From Candidatus Mycobacterium methanotrophicum (GTDB lineage: Bacteria; Actinomycetota; Actinomycetes; Mycobacteriales; Mycobacteriaceae), in NCBI RefSeq assembly GCF_023515995.1, contig NZ_CP097320.1:124001-188000 (forward strand): DNA of 64,000 nt. The letters run 5' to 3'. The translations under genes and the position numbers were made by a program. The notes under the pieces are model-generated. The model had not been told where the DNA came from. It saw only the letters and a list, made by a program, of their open reading frames with translations, and made no database searches. How positions within the stretch are numbered: the first letter of the stretch is position 1; each line of letters starts with the position of its first letter. Positions 44,281-53,329 of the stretch are shown piece after piece.

Positions 44281-44796
44281 TCATCTGTGTGTTATCGAAT
44301 GGCCCTCGGGACAGGTGACATCCATCTCGAAGGACTTGTTCACCGGCTGCATCGAGTCAGACATATCCACCCCGGTCGCTGTCCCGGAGATCTTGTACTT
44401 ACTGCCGTCCTTGGTCGCGCTGGCGTTACCTTGACCAGTGCCCGGCGTGTAGCCCAGCGTGACCCCATTGACGGTGCCGACTCCGACCGACTCAACCGCG
44501 GGCGGGCTGGCATCAGTAAGTACGGCGCCAATGCCGGTGGACACCCGACCGATGGTGATGTTGACATTGCCGGCCGCCGCGGTGCAGGCGACGCTGCCCT
44601 GGACGTTCTGGTCTTTGCCGTCGATGCTGACTTTCGCCGCGGATGAGCCGCTCGAACCGGCCGCCGCGGCGCTGGTTTGACTCGGCGACGAGCCGCTACC
44701 GCTGGTCGATGATTTGTTGCTCGAACTCGAACATCCGGATAAACCTACGGCCACAATCGCCGTCGCTGCTGCAGCGACCGTAACTGAACGCTTCAC
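44281..44796 (-). CDS. lpqH: LpqH 19-kDa lipoprotein antigen
   Basis: 171 residues from GTG 44796, with GAAAGG upstream. Lipoprotein signal with lipobox LSGC ([17 protein letters not shown]), a long Ser/Thr/Ala-rich, probably O-glycosylated linker, then the LpqH domain: [40 protein letters not shown], and [17 protein letters not shown], with the conserved Cys pair. Surface antigen and TLR2 ligand in M. tuberculosis. It has a longer linker and a short C-terminal extension (EGHSITHR). Confidence 0.95.
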   Translation of the reverse strand: MKRSVTVAAAATAIVAVGLSGCSSSSNKSSTSGSGSSPSQTSAAAAGSSGSSAAKVSIDGKDQNVQGSVACTAAAGNVNITIGRVSTGIGAVLTDASPPAVESVGVGTVNGVTLGYTPGTGQGNASATKDGSKYKISGTATGVDMSDSMQPVNKSFEMDVTCPEGHSITHR

Positions 44797-45089
44797 TCGG
44801 GCCCTTTCGCCGTCGTGGCGGTCCACAGGAACTTCATAGGCCGTTTTGGCAGTGCGCAGCCTGGCCGAACGACGGGCATCGGGTCCGCTAAAAATTTGCT
44901 TCAGCGTTCACATCCTCACGCCGTGACGACGGACTTCGCCGTGAGATCGCGTCCAGGGCTGTGGTTTTCGGGAGTAGCACGACCATGACGGCAACCTCGT
45001 CGAATCAAGCGGGCCCCGTTCGCATCCAGCCAGCGGCCCAGCGCGCCTGCACCCACAATCTGCACGCTCCAATCTCTGCACGCAGAATA

Positions 45090-45415
45090 GTATTCTCCGC
45101 TCAGATGACAAGGGCGGTGCAGACCGCAGAACCGGTGGCCGCCGCGCGCGGTCTGGCAGTCGAGACCGACGATCGCTTCGCCGAATACGACCGCGACCTG
45201 GCGCGCTACATCCCGATCGGGCACATCCGCGACGAGAACCCGCAAGAGTGGGCCCGGATGGCGGCGGGGCGTTTCCGATCGACTACGCCTCGGTGACCCG
45301 GCTGCTGTTCTCCCGGTCCGGTCGAGCGAGCGTGGCGAGCGTCAACGGCACCGAGCACGTGTGGGACCTGCTACCGCGCAACCAGCGTGCCCGGGGTGAT
45401 AAACAGGTCCGGTGA
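45090..45415 (+). pseudogene. histidine phosphatase (phosphoglycerate mutase) family relic
   Basis: First frame: MTRAVQTAEPVAAARGLAVE and FAEYDRDLARYIPIGHIRDE, the middle of a histidine phosphatase. After a shift near 45270 the second frame gives FPIDYASVTRLLFSRSGRAS, VNGTEHVWDLLP, the family C-terminus. The catalytic RHG start and about 50 residues around the second His are missing. Its stop overlaps the next start (GTGA). Confidence 0.7.
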
Positions 45416-46449
45416 CGTCCTCGCCTGACGGGCTTGACCTGGGAGCGCTGGATGGCTACCTGCGCTCGGCCGGCATCGGCCGTGAGGGGAAGCTGCGCGC
45501 GCAGCTGATCTCCGGCGGTCGCTCAAACCTGACGTTCCTGGTCACCGACGACTCGTCGAAGTGGGTGCTGCGACGCCCGCCGCTACACGGGTTGACGCCG
45601 TCGGCGCACGACATGGCGCGCGAGTACAAAGTCGTCGCGGCGCTGGCCGAGACCGCGGTACCGGTGGCTCGGGCGGTGGCACTGTGCGACGACGACTCGG
45701 TGCTCGGGGCGCCGTTCCAGATGGTCGAATACGTTGCCGGGCAGGTGGTCCGCAGCCGCGCCGAACTCGAGGCCATGGGCGATGAACAGGTCATCGAAGG
45801 CTGCGTCGACGCGCTGATCCGAGTGCTGGCCGACCTGCATGCCGTCGAGCCGGCTGCCGTCGGGCTCGCCGACTTCGGCAAACCGAGCGGGTATCTGGAA
45901 CGCCAGGTCCGCCGCTGGGGTTCGCAATGGCAACTCGTGCGCCGCTCCGATGACGACCGCGACCCCGACGTGCAGCGGCTGTACTCCGCGCTGCAAGAGG
46001 CGGTTCCACCGCAGAGCCGCACATCGATCGTGCACGGCGACTACCGCATCGACAACACCATCCTGGACGCCGAGGATCCCCGGCAGGTGCGGGCCGTCGT
46101 GGACTGGGAGCTCTCCACACTCGGCGACCCGCTCAGCGACGCGGCGCTGATGTGCGTCTACCGCGATCCGTCGCTGGACCTGATCTTGGGCGCGCACGCC
46201 GCCTGGACGTCGCCGCAATTGCCGGTCGCCGACGAGCTCGCACACCGGTACTCGGTGATTTCCGGACAGCCGTTGGTGCACTGGAACTTCTATATGGCGT
46301 TGGCCTACTTCAAGTTGGCCATCATCGCCGCGGGCATCGATTTCCGCAGGCGCATGTCGGGCGGCGCCGACGACGTCGACGCATCCTATCGGGTCGGGGA
46401 AACCGTCGCGCCGCTGATCGCTCGTGGCCTGACGGAGCTGCAGAACTGA
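45412..46449 (+). CDS. fadE36: FadE36/ACAD10-type phosphotransferase (APH fold, Rv3761c-like)
   Basis: 345 residues from GTG 45412. Although FadE36 is named as an acyl-CoA dehydrogenase, the sequence is a kinase-like APH protein: P-loop-like ISGGRSNLTFLVTDDSSKWV, WVLRRPP (Lys/Arg position), Brenner motif SIVHGDYRIDNTILDAE near 200, and VVDWELSTLGDP metal site. Homologous domains in ACAD10/11 phosphorylate 4-hydroxyacyl-CoAs. The substrate here is unknown. Confidence 0.85.
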   Translation: MTSSPDGLDLGALDGYLRSAGIGREGKLRAQLISGGRSNLTFLVTDDSSKWVLRRPPLHGLTPSAHDMAREYKVVAALAETAVPVARAVALCDDDSVLGAPFQMVEYVAGQVVRSRAELEAMGDEQVIEGCVDALIRVLADLHAVEPAAVGLADFGKPSGYLERQVRRWGSQWQLVRRSDDDRDPDVQRLYSALQEAVPPQSRTSIVHGDYRIDNTILDAEDPRQVRAVVDWELSTLGDPLSDAALMCVYRDPSLDLILGAHAAWTSPQLPVADELAHRYSVISGQPLVHWNFYMALAYFKLAIIAAGIDFRRRMSGGADDVDASYRVGETVAPLIARGLTELQN

Positions 46450-46570
46450 AGATATCTGCCGCACCTGCGCGAGCTGGGGGCAGCTCCCGCTCGCGAGCGT
46501 GCGTGTTTGTCCACCGACACGCCGATGCGAACGGCATTCTGTGCACGCTCGCCGAGAAAGGCGCCCGTGC

Positions 46571-46909
46571 TCAGCGGCCGACCGCGAGATTCTTCTTGGC
46601 TGCCCGCCGCAACTGGTAAATCCGTGCCGTCCCGGCCAGCACGGTGATCAGCCCGCCGCACACGGCTGCCAGCAGAATCGCCACCCCAAGCGGCAGGCTC
46701 CAACGCCAGCCGAGGAAGGCGAACTGCGCCGACGCGGTGTTCTGGGCGATGAAGATCAACAGCACGATCAGGATCAAAAAGCCGGCGGTCAGCGACGTCC
46801 ATACGCTGGCCGTCCGGGTGAACTTCACCGCCGATTCCGGCGGCGACGCCCTGTCTTGGGCCGGTGCGGGTACGGGTTGATCGGGCGATACAGGCGAATC
46901 GCTGCTCAT
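46571..46909 (-). CDS. LapA-domain small membrane protein (Rv3760-like)
   Basis: 112 residues: Pro-rich cytoplasmic N-terminus, two helices (SLTAGFLILIVLLIFIAQNT and LGVAILLAAVCGGLITVLAG) around FLGWRWSLP, and a basic tail. The pattern FIAQNTASAQFAFLGW is that of LapA/DUF1049 proteins. Function unknown. It lies head-to-head with proX, as Rv3760/Rv3759c do. Confidence 0.8.
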   Translation of the reverse strand: MSSDSPVSPDQPVPAPAQDRASPPESAVKFTRTASVWTSLTAGFLILIVLLIFIAQNTASAQFAFLGWRWSLPLGVAILLAAVCGGLITVLAGTARIYQLRRAAKKNLAVGR

Positions 46910-47000
46910 GGTTTTCTATCTTGCCCTTTGTCGCACGCAATGAAACGAAACCGCGCCGGAAACTCGCCGCGGGGCCAACCGATGCCGCGGGGGAAAGATA

Positions 47001-47954
47001 ATGTCGATTGCTATGGGCATGCTGCGACGGCGTGGGTACTGCGCGGTTGCGTGGCTTGCGGTCTTAGGTGTTGTTCTCGCAGGGTGCGGCAGCTCGAATC
47101 CGCTCGGCGGGGCGTCAGGAAATTTGAACTCGATCGTGGTCGGATCCGCTGGCTTTCCGGAATCCGAGATAGTCGCCGAGATCTATGCACAAGCGTTGCA
47201 GACCAACGGTTTCAACGTCGGGCGGCGGTTGGGGATCGGCAGCCGTGAAACCTATGTCCCTGCGCTGAAAGACCGTTCGATCGACTTGGTGCCCGAGTAC
47301 ATCGGCAACCTGCTGCTGTACTTCGAGCGGAATGCGACAGTGACCGCGCTGGACGCCGTCGAGTTGGAACTTTACAAACGGCTGCCCGGCGACTTGTCGA
47401 TTTTGACGCCCTCGCCAGCGGCGGACACCGACACGGTCACCGTCACCGCCGACACCGCGGCCAAGTGGAACCTCAAGACAATCGCTGATCTGGCGGCGCA
47501 TTCACCAGAGGTGAAGTTCGCGGCGCCGTCGGACTTTCAAGCTCGCTCGTCGGGTCTGGTCGGGCTGCGGCAGAGATACGGACTCGACATCGCGCCCGGT
47601 AACTTCGTCGCGATCAGCGACGGCGGCGGCGCGGTCACCGTTCGCGCACTCGTTGACGCTACGGTCAACGCCGCCGACATCTTCAGCACCTCGCCGGCGA
47701 TCATGCAGAACCATCTGGTCGTGCTCGACGATCCGAAATGCAATTTCCTGGCCGGTAACATTGTCCCGCTGGTGAATTCGCAGAAGAAATCCGATCGGCT
47801 CAAAAACGTGCTGGACGCGGTGTCAGCCAAAATGACGAGCCGCGGCTTGGCCGAGCTCAACGCCTCGGTGTCGGGCAACTCCGGCATGGACCCCGACCAG
47901 GTGGCTCGGAACTGGTCGCGGGATAATGGCTTCGACCATCCGATCACAAGCTGA
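47001..47954 (+). CDS. proX: ProX, osmoprotectant-binding lipoprotein
   Basis: 317 residues. Lipoprotein signal with lipobox LAGC (VVLAGCGSSNPLGG); GGGGGAAAG-like ribosome site upstream. OpuAC/ProX-type substrate-binding protein: VVGSAGFPESEIVAEIYAQA, DLVPEYIGNLLLYF, and AADIFSTSPAIMQNHLVVLD. It binds glycine betaine, choline or a related solute and delivers it to ProVWZ. First gene of a tight four-gene operon. Confidence 0.9.
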   Translation: MSIAMGMLRRRGYCAVAWLAVLGVVLAGCGSSNPLGGASGNLNSIVVGSAGFPESEIVAEIYAQALQTNGFNVGRRLGIGSRETYVPALKDRSIDLVPEYIGNLLLYFERNATVTALDAVELELYKRLPGDLSILTPSPAADTDTVTVTADTAAKWNLKTIADLAAHSPEVKFAAPSDFQARSSGLVGLRQRYGLDIAPGNFVAISDGGGAVTVRALVDATVNAADIFSTSPAIMQNHLVVLDDPKCNFLAGNIVPLVNSQKKSDRLKNVLDAVSAKMTSRGLAELNASVSGNSGMDPDQVARNWSRDNGFDHPITS

Positions 47955-47957
47955 CAC

Positions 47958-49052
47958 TTGATCAGCTTCGAGGACGTCTACCAGGTCTACGCGGACGGCA
48001 CCGTCGCGGTCGATAACCTGAACCTGGAAGTCCCCGAAGGCACGCTGACCGTTTTCGTCGGGCCCTCCGGCTGCGGCAAAACCACGTCGATGCGGATGAT
48101 CAACCGGATGGTCGAGCCGACATCGGGCACCGTGAAAGTCGCCGGCGCCGACGTCGCGGGCGTCGATCCGGTGCAATTGCGCCTCGGCATCGGCTACGTG
48201 ATCCAAGGCGCCGGTCTGATGCCCCACCAACGGGTGATCGACAACGTGGCGACGGTCCCGGTACTCAAAGGCCAATCGCGCCGGGCCGCCCGCACGGCCG
48301 CCTACGGGGTATTGGAGCGGGTCGGGCTGGATGCCAAGCTGGCCGGCCGCTATCCCGCGCAGCTCTCCGGCGGCGAGCAGCAGCGGGTTGGGGTGGCCAG
48401 GGCGCTGGCCGCCGATCCGCCGATTCTGCTGATGGACGAACCATTTTCGGCTGTGGACTCGATAGTGCGCCATGAGCTGCAGGGCGAAATATTGCGCCTG
48501 CAGGCCGAATTGCATAAAACCATCGTGTTCGTCACGCATGACATCGACGAGGCCGTCCGGCTCGCCGACCGGGTCGCGGTATTCGGTCCGGGCGGTTCGC
48601 TGCAGCAGTATGAGGAGCCGGGGCGGCTGCTGTCGCGGCCGGCCAACGATTTCGTGTCGAGGATGATCGGCGCCGGTCGCGGCTATCGATGCTTGCAGTT
48701 CTTGGACGCGACACAACTGCCGGTGCGCGGCATCGACCAGGTTGCCGAGTCGGCCATTGCAGACGCCCAACTTCGCGACACCTGGACATTGGTGGTTAAA
48801 GCCGATGGCGCGCCACTGGGTTGGATCGACGCCAGCGGCGTGGCCAAGCACCGCAGCGGGGCGTCGTTGCGCGACAGCGTCACGTCGGTCGGTTCGCTGT
48901 TCCGCCCGGGCGCCAACCTCAGCCAGGCACTGGACGCCGCGTTGTCGTCGCCGGCAACGATCGGCGTGGCCGTCGACACGGCGGGCAAGGTCATCGGGGG
49001 AGTGCACGCCGGCGACGTGCTGGCGATGGTGGAATCCCAACGGCAGGGCTAG
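47958..49052 (+). CDS. proV: ProV, osmoprotectant ABC transporter ATPase
   Basis: 364 residues from TTG 47958, three bases after the proX stop. Walker A VGPSGCGKTTSMRMINRM near 37, signature QLSGGEQQRVGVARALAADP near 135, Walker B ILLMDEPFSAVD. A C-terminal part (about 240-360) with two CBS-like halves could sense ionic strength, as in OpuA. The TTG start is unusual but fixed by family alignment. Confidence 0.92.
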   Translation: MISFEDVYQVYADGTVAVDNLNLEVPEGTLTVFVGPSGCGKTTSMRMINRMVEPTSGTVKVAGADVAGVDPVQLRLGIGYVIQGAGLMPHQRVIDNVATVPVLKGQSRRAARTAAYGVLERVGLDAKLAGRYPAQLSGGEQQRVGVARALAADPPILLMDEPFSAVDSIVRHELQGEILRLQAELHKTIVFVTHDIDEAVRLADRVAVFGPGGSLQQYEEPGRLLSRPANDFVSRMIGAGRGYRCLQFLDATQLPVRGIDQVAESAIADAQLRDTWTLVVKADGAPLGWIDASGVAKHRSGASLRDSVTSVGSLFRPGANLSQALDAALSSPATIGVAVDTAGKVIGGVHAGDVLAMVESQRQG

Positions 49053-49054
49053 GC

Positions 49055-49738
49055 GTGCACTACCTGGTCACTCACCTCCCGGCGGCGTGGACGTTGACCG
49101 TGACCCACCTACGGCTGTCGCTGCTGCCGGTGCTGGCCGGGCTGGCGATCGCGCTGCCGTGGGGCGTGCTGGTGCGGCGGGCAGCCGTACTGCGACGACT
49201 GACCACGGTGACCGCCAGTGTGGTGTTCACCATCCCGTCGCTGGCCCTGTTCGTGATGTTGCCGCTGATCATTCCGACCCGGGTCGTCGACGAGGCCAAT
49301 GTCATTGTCGCGCTGACGCTATACACCACGGCGCTGATGGTGCGGGCGGTTTTCGAGGCGCTGGACGCGGTTCCGGCGCAGGTGCTTGACGCTGCCAGCG
49401 CGGTCGGGTACAGGCCGATCATGCGACTGCTCAAAGTCGAACTGCCACTGTCGATTCCGTTGCTAGTCGCCGGACTGCGAGTGGTGGTGGTGACCAACAT
49501 CTCGATGGTTTCGGTGGGCGCGGTGATCGGCATCGGCGGCCTGGGCACCTGGTTCACCGAGGGCTACCAGGCGAACAAGAGCGACCAGATCGTCGCGGGG
49601 ATCATCGCGATCCTGGTGCTCGCGTTTGTCGTCGACGTGCTGATCATGCTGGCCGGATGGGCGGCGACGCCGTGGAACCGCGCCTCGCGGCCGGGCCGCC
49701 GACTACTTACTGCTCCGGTGGTGGGGGGGTCGCGATGA
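49055..49738 (+). CDS. proW: ProW, osmoprotectant ABC permease
   Basis: 227 residues from GTG 49055, two bases after the proV stop. Five to six helices, with the permease EAA loop LDAASAVGYRPIMRLLKVEL near 120 and VSVGAVIGIGGLGTWFTEGY. It forms the channel with ProZ. Its stop overlaps the proZ start (ATGA). Confidence 0.9.
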   Translation: MHYLVTHLPAAWTLTVTHLRLSLLPVLAGLAIALPWGVLVRRAAVLRRLTTVTASVVFTIPSLALFVMLPLIIPTRVVDEANVIVALTLYTTALMVRAVFEALDAVPAQVLDAASAVGYRPIMRLLKVELPLSIPLLVAGLRVVVVTNISMVSVGAVIGIGGLGTWFTEGYQANKSDQIVAGIIAILVLAFVVDVLIMLAGWAATPWNRASRPGRRLLTAPVVGGSR

Positions 49739-50475
49739 GCTTCATCGAACAGGCAGTTTCCTACCTGCTTACCGCGAGCAACTGGTCGGGTCCGGTGGGT
49801 CTGGCGGCGCGCACCTTCGAGCACCTGCAGTACACCGTAGCCGCGGTAGCGGTTTCAGCACTGATCGCCGTCCCGGTCGGCATGATCGTCGGCCATACCG
49901 GCCGCGGCGCCCTGGTGGTGGTGAGTCTGGTCAACGCGTTGCGCGCGCTGCCGACCTTAGGTGTGCTGCTGTTGGCCGTACTCCTATGGGGGCTGGGCCT
50001 GGTGCCACCGGTTGTGGCCTTGATGCTGCTAGGCATCCCGCCGCTGCTGGCCGGCACGTATGCCGGTATTGCCGCCGTGGACCGCACTGTCGTCGACGCC
50101 GCCCGGTCGATGGGTATGGGGGAACTGCGAGTGTTATTGCGGGTCGAGGTGCCCAACGCGCTGCCGCTGATGTTGGGCGGGCTGCGCACCGCGACGCTGC
50201 AGGTGGTCGCCACCGCGACGGTGGCCGCCTACGCCAGCTTGGGCGGTCTGGGTCGATATTTGATCGACGGGATCAATGCGCGCCAGTTCCACATCGCGCT
50301 GGTCGGTGCGCTGATGGTGGCCGCGCTGGCGCTGCTCCTTGACGCCGCGCTGGCGTTTGCGATCTGGGTCTCGGTGCCCGGCGCCGGTCGCCTGCGACGG
50401 AAGCCACCGGACGGCGCAGGCGTGACGGGGCCCGCCTCGAAATCACCGGGGCGGTCGCTTAACGTAGACCCGTGA
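49735..50475 (+). CDS. proZ: ProZ, osmoprotectant ABC permease
   Basis: 246 residues. Same permease fold: VDAARSMGMGELRVLLRVEV near 120 is the EAA loop, then TATLQVVATATVAAYASLGG and LGRYLIDGINARQFHIALVG. Its TGA overlaps the GTG of the following Rv3755c-like gene. Confidence 0.9.
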   Translation: MSFIEQAVSYLLTASNWSGPVGLAARTFEHLQYTVAAVAVSALIAVPVGMIVGHTGRGALVVVSLVNALRALPTLGVLLLAVLLWGLGLVPPVVALMLLGIPPLLAGTYAGIAAVDRTVVDAARSMGMGELRVLLRVEVPNALPLMLGGLRTATLQVVATATVAAYASLGGLGRYLIDGINARQFHIALVGALMVAALALLLDAALAFAIWVSVPGAGRLRRKPPDGAGVTGPASKSPGRSLNVDP

Positions 50476-51077
50476 GCCCAGACCCAACGGAAGCGACGTC
50501 GAACTCATGGTCGACGATTTTGACCTGGCGCGCGCACGACGCCAGGCGGATGGAGTCGGTACGGGTGCAGTTGTCCGGCAAGCGATTAAAGGCCAATGGG
50601 CGCATCGTGGCCGCCGCCGCAGAGACCAATCCCGCGTTCGCCGCCTACTACGATTTGCAGACCGACGGGACGGGCGCGACCAAGCGGCTCGGGATGACGG
50701 TCACGCTGACCGAGCGGGAACGGCAGCTCGCGGTCGCCCGCGATGAGGAAAACATGTGGCTGGTCACCGACCATCAGGGCGAGTCTCGAGCGGCTTTTGA
50801 CGGCGCTGTTGACGTCGATGTGGTCTTCAGCCCGTTCTTCAACTCGCTGCCGATTCGGCGCTGCGGTTTGATGGGCCGAGCCGACTCGATCACGGTGCCG
50901 ACGATTTACGTGAGGCTGCCCGAAATGTCGATCACCTCGGCGATGGTCAGCTACAGCAGTTCCGGGCCGGAAACCGCCGACGGGATCAAGGTGCACTCGC
51001 CGGTGTCCGAGGTGACGCTGACCGTCGACCAGGACGGATTCATCGTGGATTATCCAGGCTTGGCAGAACGGATCTGA
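50472..51077 (+). CDS. conserved actinobacterial protein (Rv3755c-like, putative glycolipid-binding fold)
   Basis: 201 residues from GTG 50472. Pattern [60 protein letters not shown] and [20 protein letters not shown] resembles the putative-glycolipid-binding family (DUF1089). No catalytic motif is evident. It is coupled to proZ and overlaps the convergent tyrA by 38 bp. Confidence 0.75.
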   Translation: MSPDPTEATSNSWSTILTWRAHDARRMESVRVQLSGKRLKANGRIVAAAAETNPAFAAYYDLQTDGTGATKRLGMTVTLTERERQLAVARDEENMWLVTDHQGESRAAFDGAVDVDVVFSPFFNSLPIRRCGLMGRADSITVPTIYVRLPEMSITSAMVSYSSSGPETADGIKVHSPVSEVTLTVDQDGFIVDYPGLAERI

Positions 51078-51999
51078 TCACACCGCCGGCGCGACCCGCA
51101 GCTGCCAGCTCTTCACGCCACTGGCTGGCGCCGACGAACACGGTGACGATCTCCGGCCGCGAAAAACTGTCGTAGCGGGTGCGGGCGGCGTGCCCGGCGT
51201 CGACAAGCTCGGCAACGGAATTGTCGTGCGCCAGCGACTCTCGCGCACCGCAAAGCACTTCGATGGCCCGGTCCACCATCGGCAGCAGTTGTCCCGCGTT
51301 GGCTTCGCACATCGCCCGTACCAGATCCGGCGGGCTGGCCGCCACCCGCGTACCGTCCCGGAACGACCCCGCTGCTAGTGCAAAGGCCAGCGAAATTTCC
51401 GAAGCAGTGACCGCCAGCACTTCGGCGAGCAGATGCGGCAGATGCGAGATAGCGGCCGCGGCAGCGTCGTGTTCGTCGGATCTGGCGGGCACCACCACCG
51501 ATCCGCAGTCCAGCGCCAGCTCCAACACCATTGACCAGATCGCGGGGTCGACGTGGTCGTCCACGCTGAGCACCCACGGGGCGCCGGTGAACAGCCGAGC
51601 GTGGCCGGCGGCCCAGCCCGAGTGGGCGGTGCCGGTCATCGGATGCCCGCCGACGAAGCGCTCCCGCAGACCCGCGCCGGTCACCTCGTCGAGCACCGCG
51701 CTTTTGACGCTGGTCACGTCGGTTAGCGGACAGTCGGGGGCCGACTCGCTGATATGGGTCAGCATGAAAGGCAACGCCGGCATCGGCACCGCGACAACGA
51801 TCAGAGCGCCGACGTCGGCGGCGCGGGTCAGCGCCTCGGTGATGTCGGTCGTGGCGTCGAAGCCGTCGAACCGGGCCGCCTGGACCCCTTCGACCGAGCG
51901 GTTGTATCCGAACGCCTCGCGGCCGGTGGCCGTCGCCGCACGCAGTAGCGAACCCCCGATCAGCCCCAGACCCAGCACGCACACCGGTGTTTTCGCCAC
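51040..51999 (-). CDS. tyrA: TyrA, prephenate dehydrogenase
   Basis: 319 residues from GTG 51999 (ATG 52017 is an alternative adding MCQPNG). NAD site [20 protein letters not shown]; substrate residues in [18 protein letters not shown] near 105; [16 protein letters not shown] near 130 with the catalytic His; [20 protein letters not shown] near 180. It converts prephenate to 4-hydroxyphenylpyruvate in tyrosine synthesis. No C-terminal ACT domain is present. Confidence 0.92.
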   Translation of the reverse strand: MAKTPVCVLGLGLIGGSLLRAATATGREAFGYNRSVEGVQAARFDGFDATTDITEALTRAADVGALIVVAVPMPALPFMLTHISESAPDCPLTDVTSVKSAVLDEVTGAGLRERFVGGHPMTGTAHSGWAAGHARLFTGAPWVLSVDDHVDPAIWSMVLELALDCGSVVVPARSDEHDAAAAAISHLPHLLAEVLAVTASEISLAFALAAGSFRDGTRVAASPPDLVRAMCEANAGQLLPMVDRAIEVLCGARESLAHDNSVAELVDAGHAARTRYDSFSRPEIVTVFVGASQWREELAAAGRAGGVIRSVLPSLDNPR

Positions 52000-52104
52000 C
52001 CCATTAGGTTGGCACATTCGCCGAGGAGACCTGACGCCCGATAGGAGCCGACGCGATGTCGATCTGCTGGTCAACGCGCTCCAGCGGGACTAGCGTAGGC
52101 GCCC

Positions 52105-52617
52105 ATGGGAGCACAGCGGGCTTCCGCACAGGCTGATAGGCCGGACGGGTTCGGCGTGGCCGTGGTGCGCGAAGACGGTAAATGGCACTGTTCTGCCATG
52201 CAGTCAAACGTGCTGACCAGCCTGTCTGCCGCGGAAACCGAACTGCGGGAGTTGCGCAGCGCCGGCGCGGTGTTCGGGCTGCTCGACATCGACGACGAGT
52301 TTTTCGTGATTGTGCGGCCGGCGCCCTCGGGCACCCGGCTGTTGCTCTCGGACGCGACCGCCGCACTGGATTACGACATCGCCGCCGAGGTGCTGGACAA
52401 CCTGGACGCCGACATCGGTCCGGAGGATCTCGAGGACGCCGATCCGTTTGAGGAGGGCGATCTGGGATTGCTCTCCGATGTCGGGCTGCCGGAGGCGGTG
52501 CTGGGCGTCATTCTCGACGAGAGCGACCTGTATGCGGACGAGCAGTTGGGCCGCATCGCGCGGGAGATGGGCTTCGCTGAGGAACTGGCGGCGGTGCTCG
52601 AACGTCTGGGTCGGTGA
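52105..52617 (+). CDS. TadA-associated protein (Rv3753c-like)
   Basis: 170 residues, strongly acidic in the middle (EVLDNLDADIGPEDLEDADP). VAVVREDGKWHCSAMQSNVL and LLDIDDEFFVIVRPAP are typical of the actinobacterial family always found before tadA (tRNA adenosine deaminase-associated). Its TGA overlaps the tadA GTG. It may help TadA, but no function is established. Confidence 0.82.
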   Translation: MGAQRASAQADRPDGFGVAVVREDGKWHCSAMQSNVLTSLSAAETELRELRSAGAVFGLLDIDDEFFVIVRPAPSGTRLLLSDATAALDYDIAAEVLDNLDADIGPEDLEDADPFEEGDLGLLSDVGLPEAVLGVILDESDLYADEQLGRIAREMGFAEELAAVLERLGR

Positions 52618-52656
52618 TCGCAAGCGCGGCGGAGCCGGGCGCAGCGGGTCGCCGCC
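52613..52656. repeat. hairpin-type dispersed repeat, copy inside tadA
   Basis: Shares 40 identical bases with the copy at 57692-57737 (opposite orientation), from GATCGCAAGC to GGGTCGCCGC. Supplies the tadA GTG start region and the first 14 or so codons. Confidence 0.85.
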
Positions 52657-53129
52657 GTGAGCCTGGGTCGGCGCGTTCGGATCAAGACCTGATCCGTGCC
52701 GCCCTGGCGGTTGCCGCTACCGCGGGCCCACGTGACGTCCCGGTGGGCGCGGTGGTCGTCGGCCCCGACGGAACCGAGCTCGCCCGCGCGGTCAATGCGC
52801 GCGAGGCACTCGGCGATCCGACCGCACACGCCGAGATCCTGGCCATCCGGGCTGCCGCCGGGGTACTCGGCGACGGGTGGCGGCTGACCGGAGCGACACT
52901 GGCGGTCACCGTCGAGCCGTGCACGATGTGCGCGGGCGCGCTGGTGATGGCGCGGGTCGACCGTGTGGTGTTCGGCGCCTGGGAGCCCAAGACCGGGGCG
53001 GTCGGCTCGCTGTGGGACGTGGTCCGCGACCGGCGGCTCAACCACCGTCCGGCCGTGCGCGGCGGGGTGCTGGCCGACGAATGCGCCGCGCTGCTGGAGA
53101 GTTTCTTCGCCCGCCAGCGATTGGGGTGA
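52614..53129 (+). CDS. tadA: TadA, tRNA(Arg)-specific adenosine deaminase
   Basis: 171 residues; M. tuberculosis TadA has about 152. Zinc and catalytic residues: PTAHAEILAIRAAA (His-Ala-Glu) near 70 and VEPCTMCAGALVMARV (PCxxC) near 100. It deaminates A34 of tRNA-Arg(ACG) to inosine; that tRNA gene is in this window at 25765. The first about 20 residues (MIASAAEPGAAGRRREPGSA) are encoded by the dispersed repeat and are not conserved; the ancestral protein begins near SDQDLIRAALAVA. Confidence 0.93.
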   Translation: MIASAAEPGAAGRRREPGSARSDQDLIRAALAVAATAGPRDVPVGAVVVGPDGTELARAVNAREALGDPTAHAEILAIRAAAGVLGDGWRLTGATLAVTVEPCTMCAGALVMARVDRVVFGAWEPKTGAVGSLWDVVRDRRLNHRPAVRGGVLADECAALLESFFARQRLG

Positions 53130-53158
53130 GCACGCCGGTGTTGGGTAGGCTGTGCGGC

Positions 53159-53249
53159 GGTGGCGTGTCCGAGCGGCCTAAGGAGCACGCCTCGAAAGCG
53201 TGTGACGGGTAACCCCCGTCCGAGGGTTCAAATCCCTCCGCCACCGCCA
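53159..53249 (+). tRNA. tRNA-Ser (anticodon CGA)
   Basis: Acceptor GGTGGCG pairs with CGCCACC; discriminator G and encoded CCA (53247-53249). Anticodon loop CCTCGAAAG gives anticodon CGA. Long variable arm. TAGGCT at 53146 is a candidate -10. Same place after tadA as in M. tuberculosis. Confidence 0.95.
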
Positions 53250-53329
53250 AATTTGTCGCGCTGTTTTTCCCGACGCGCTGACGGCGCTCGTGTTGCCGCA
53301 TCGACAGGGCCGGTTGGCGCGGCACAGGA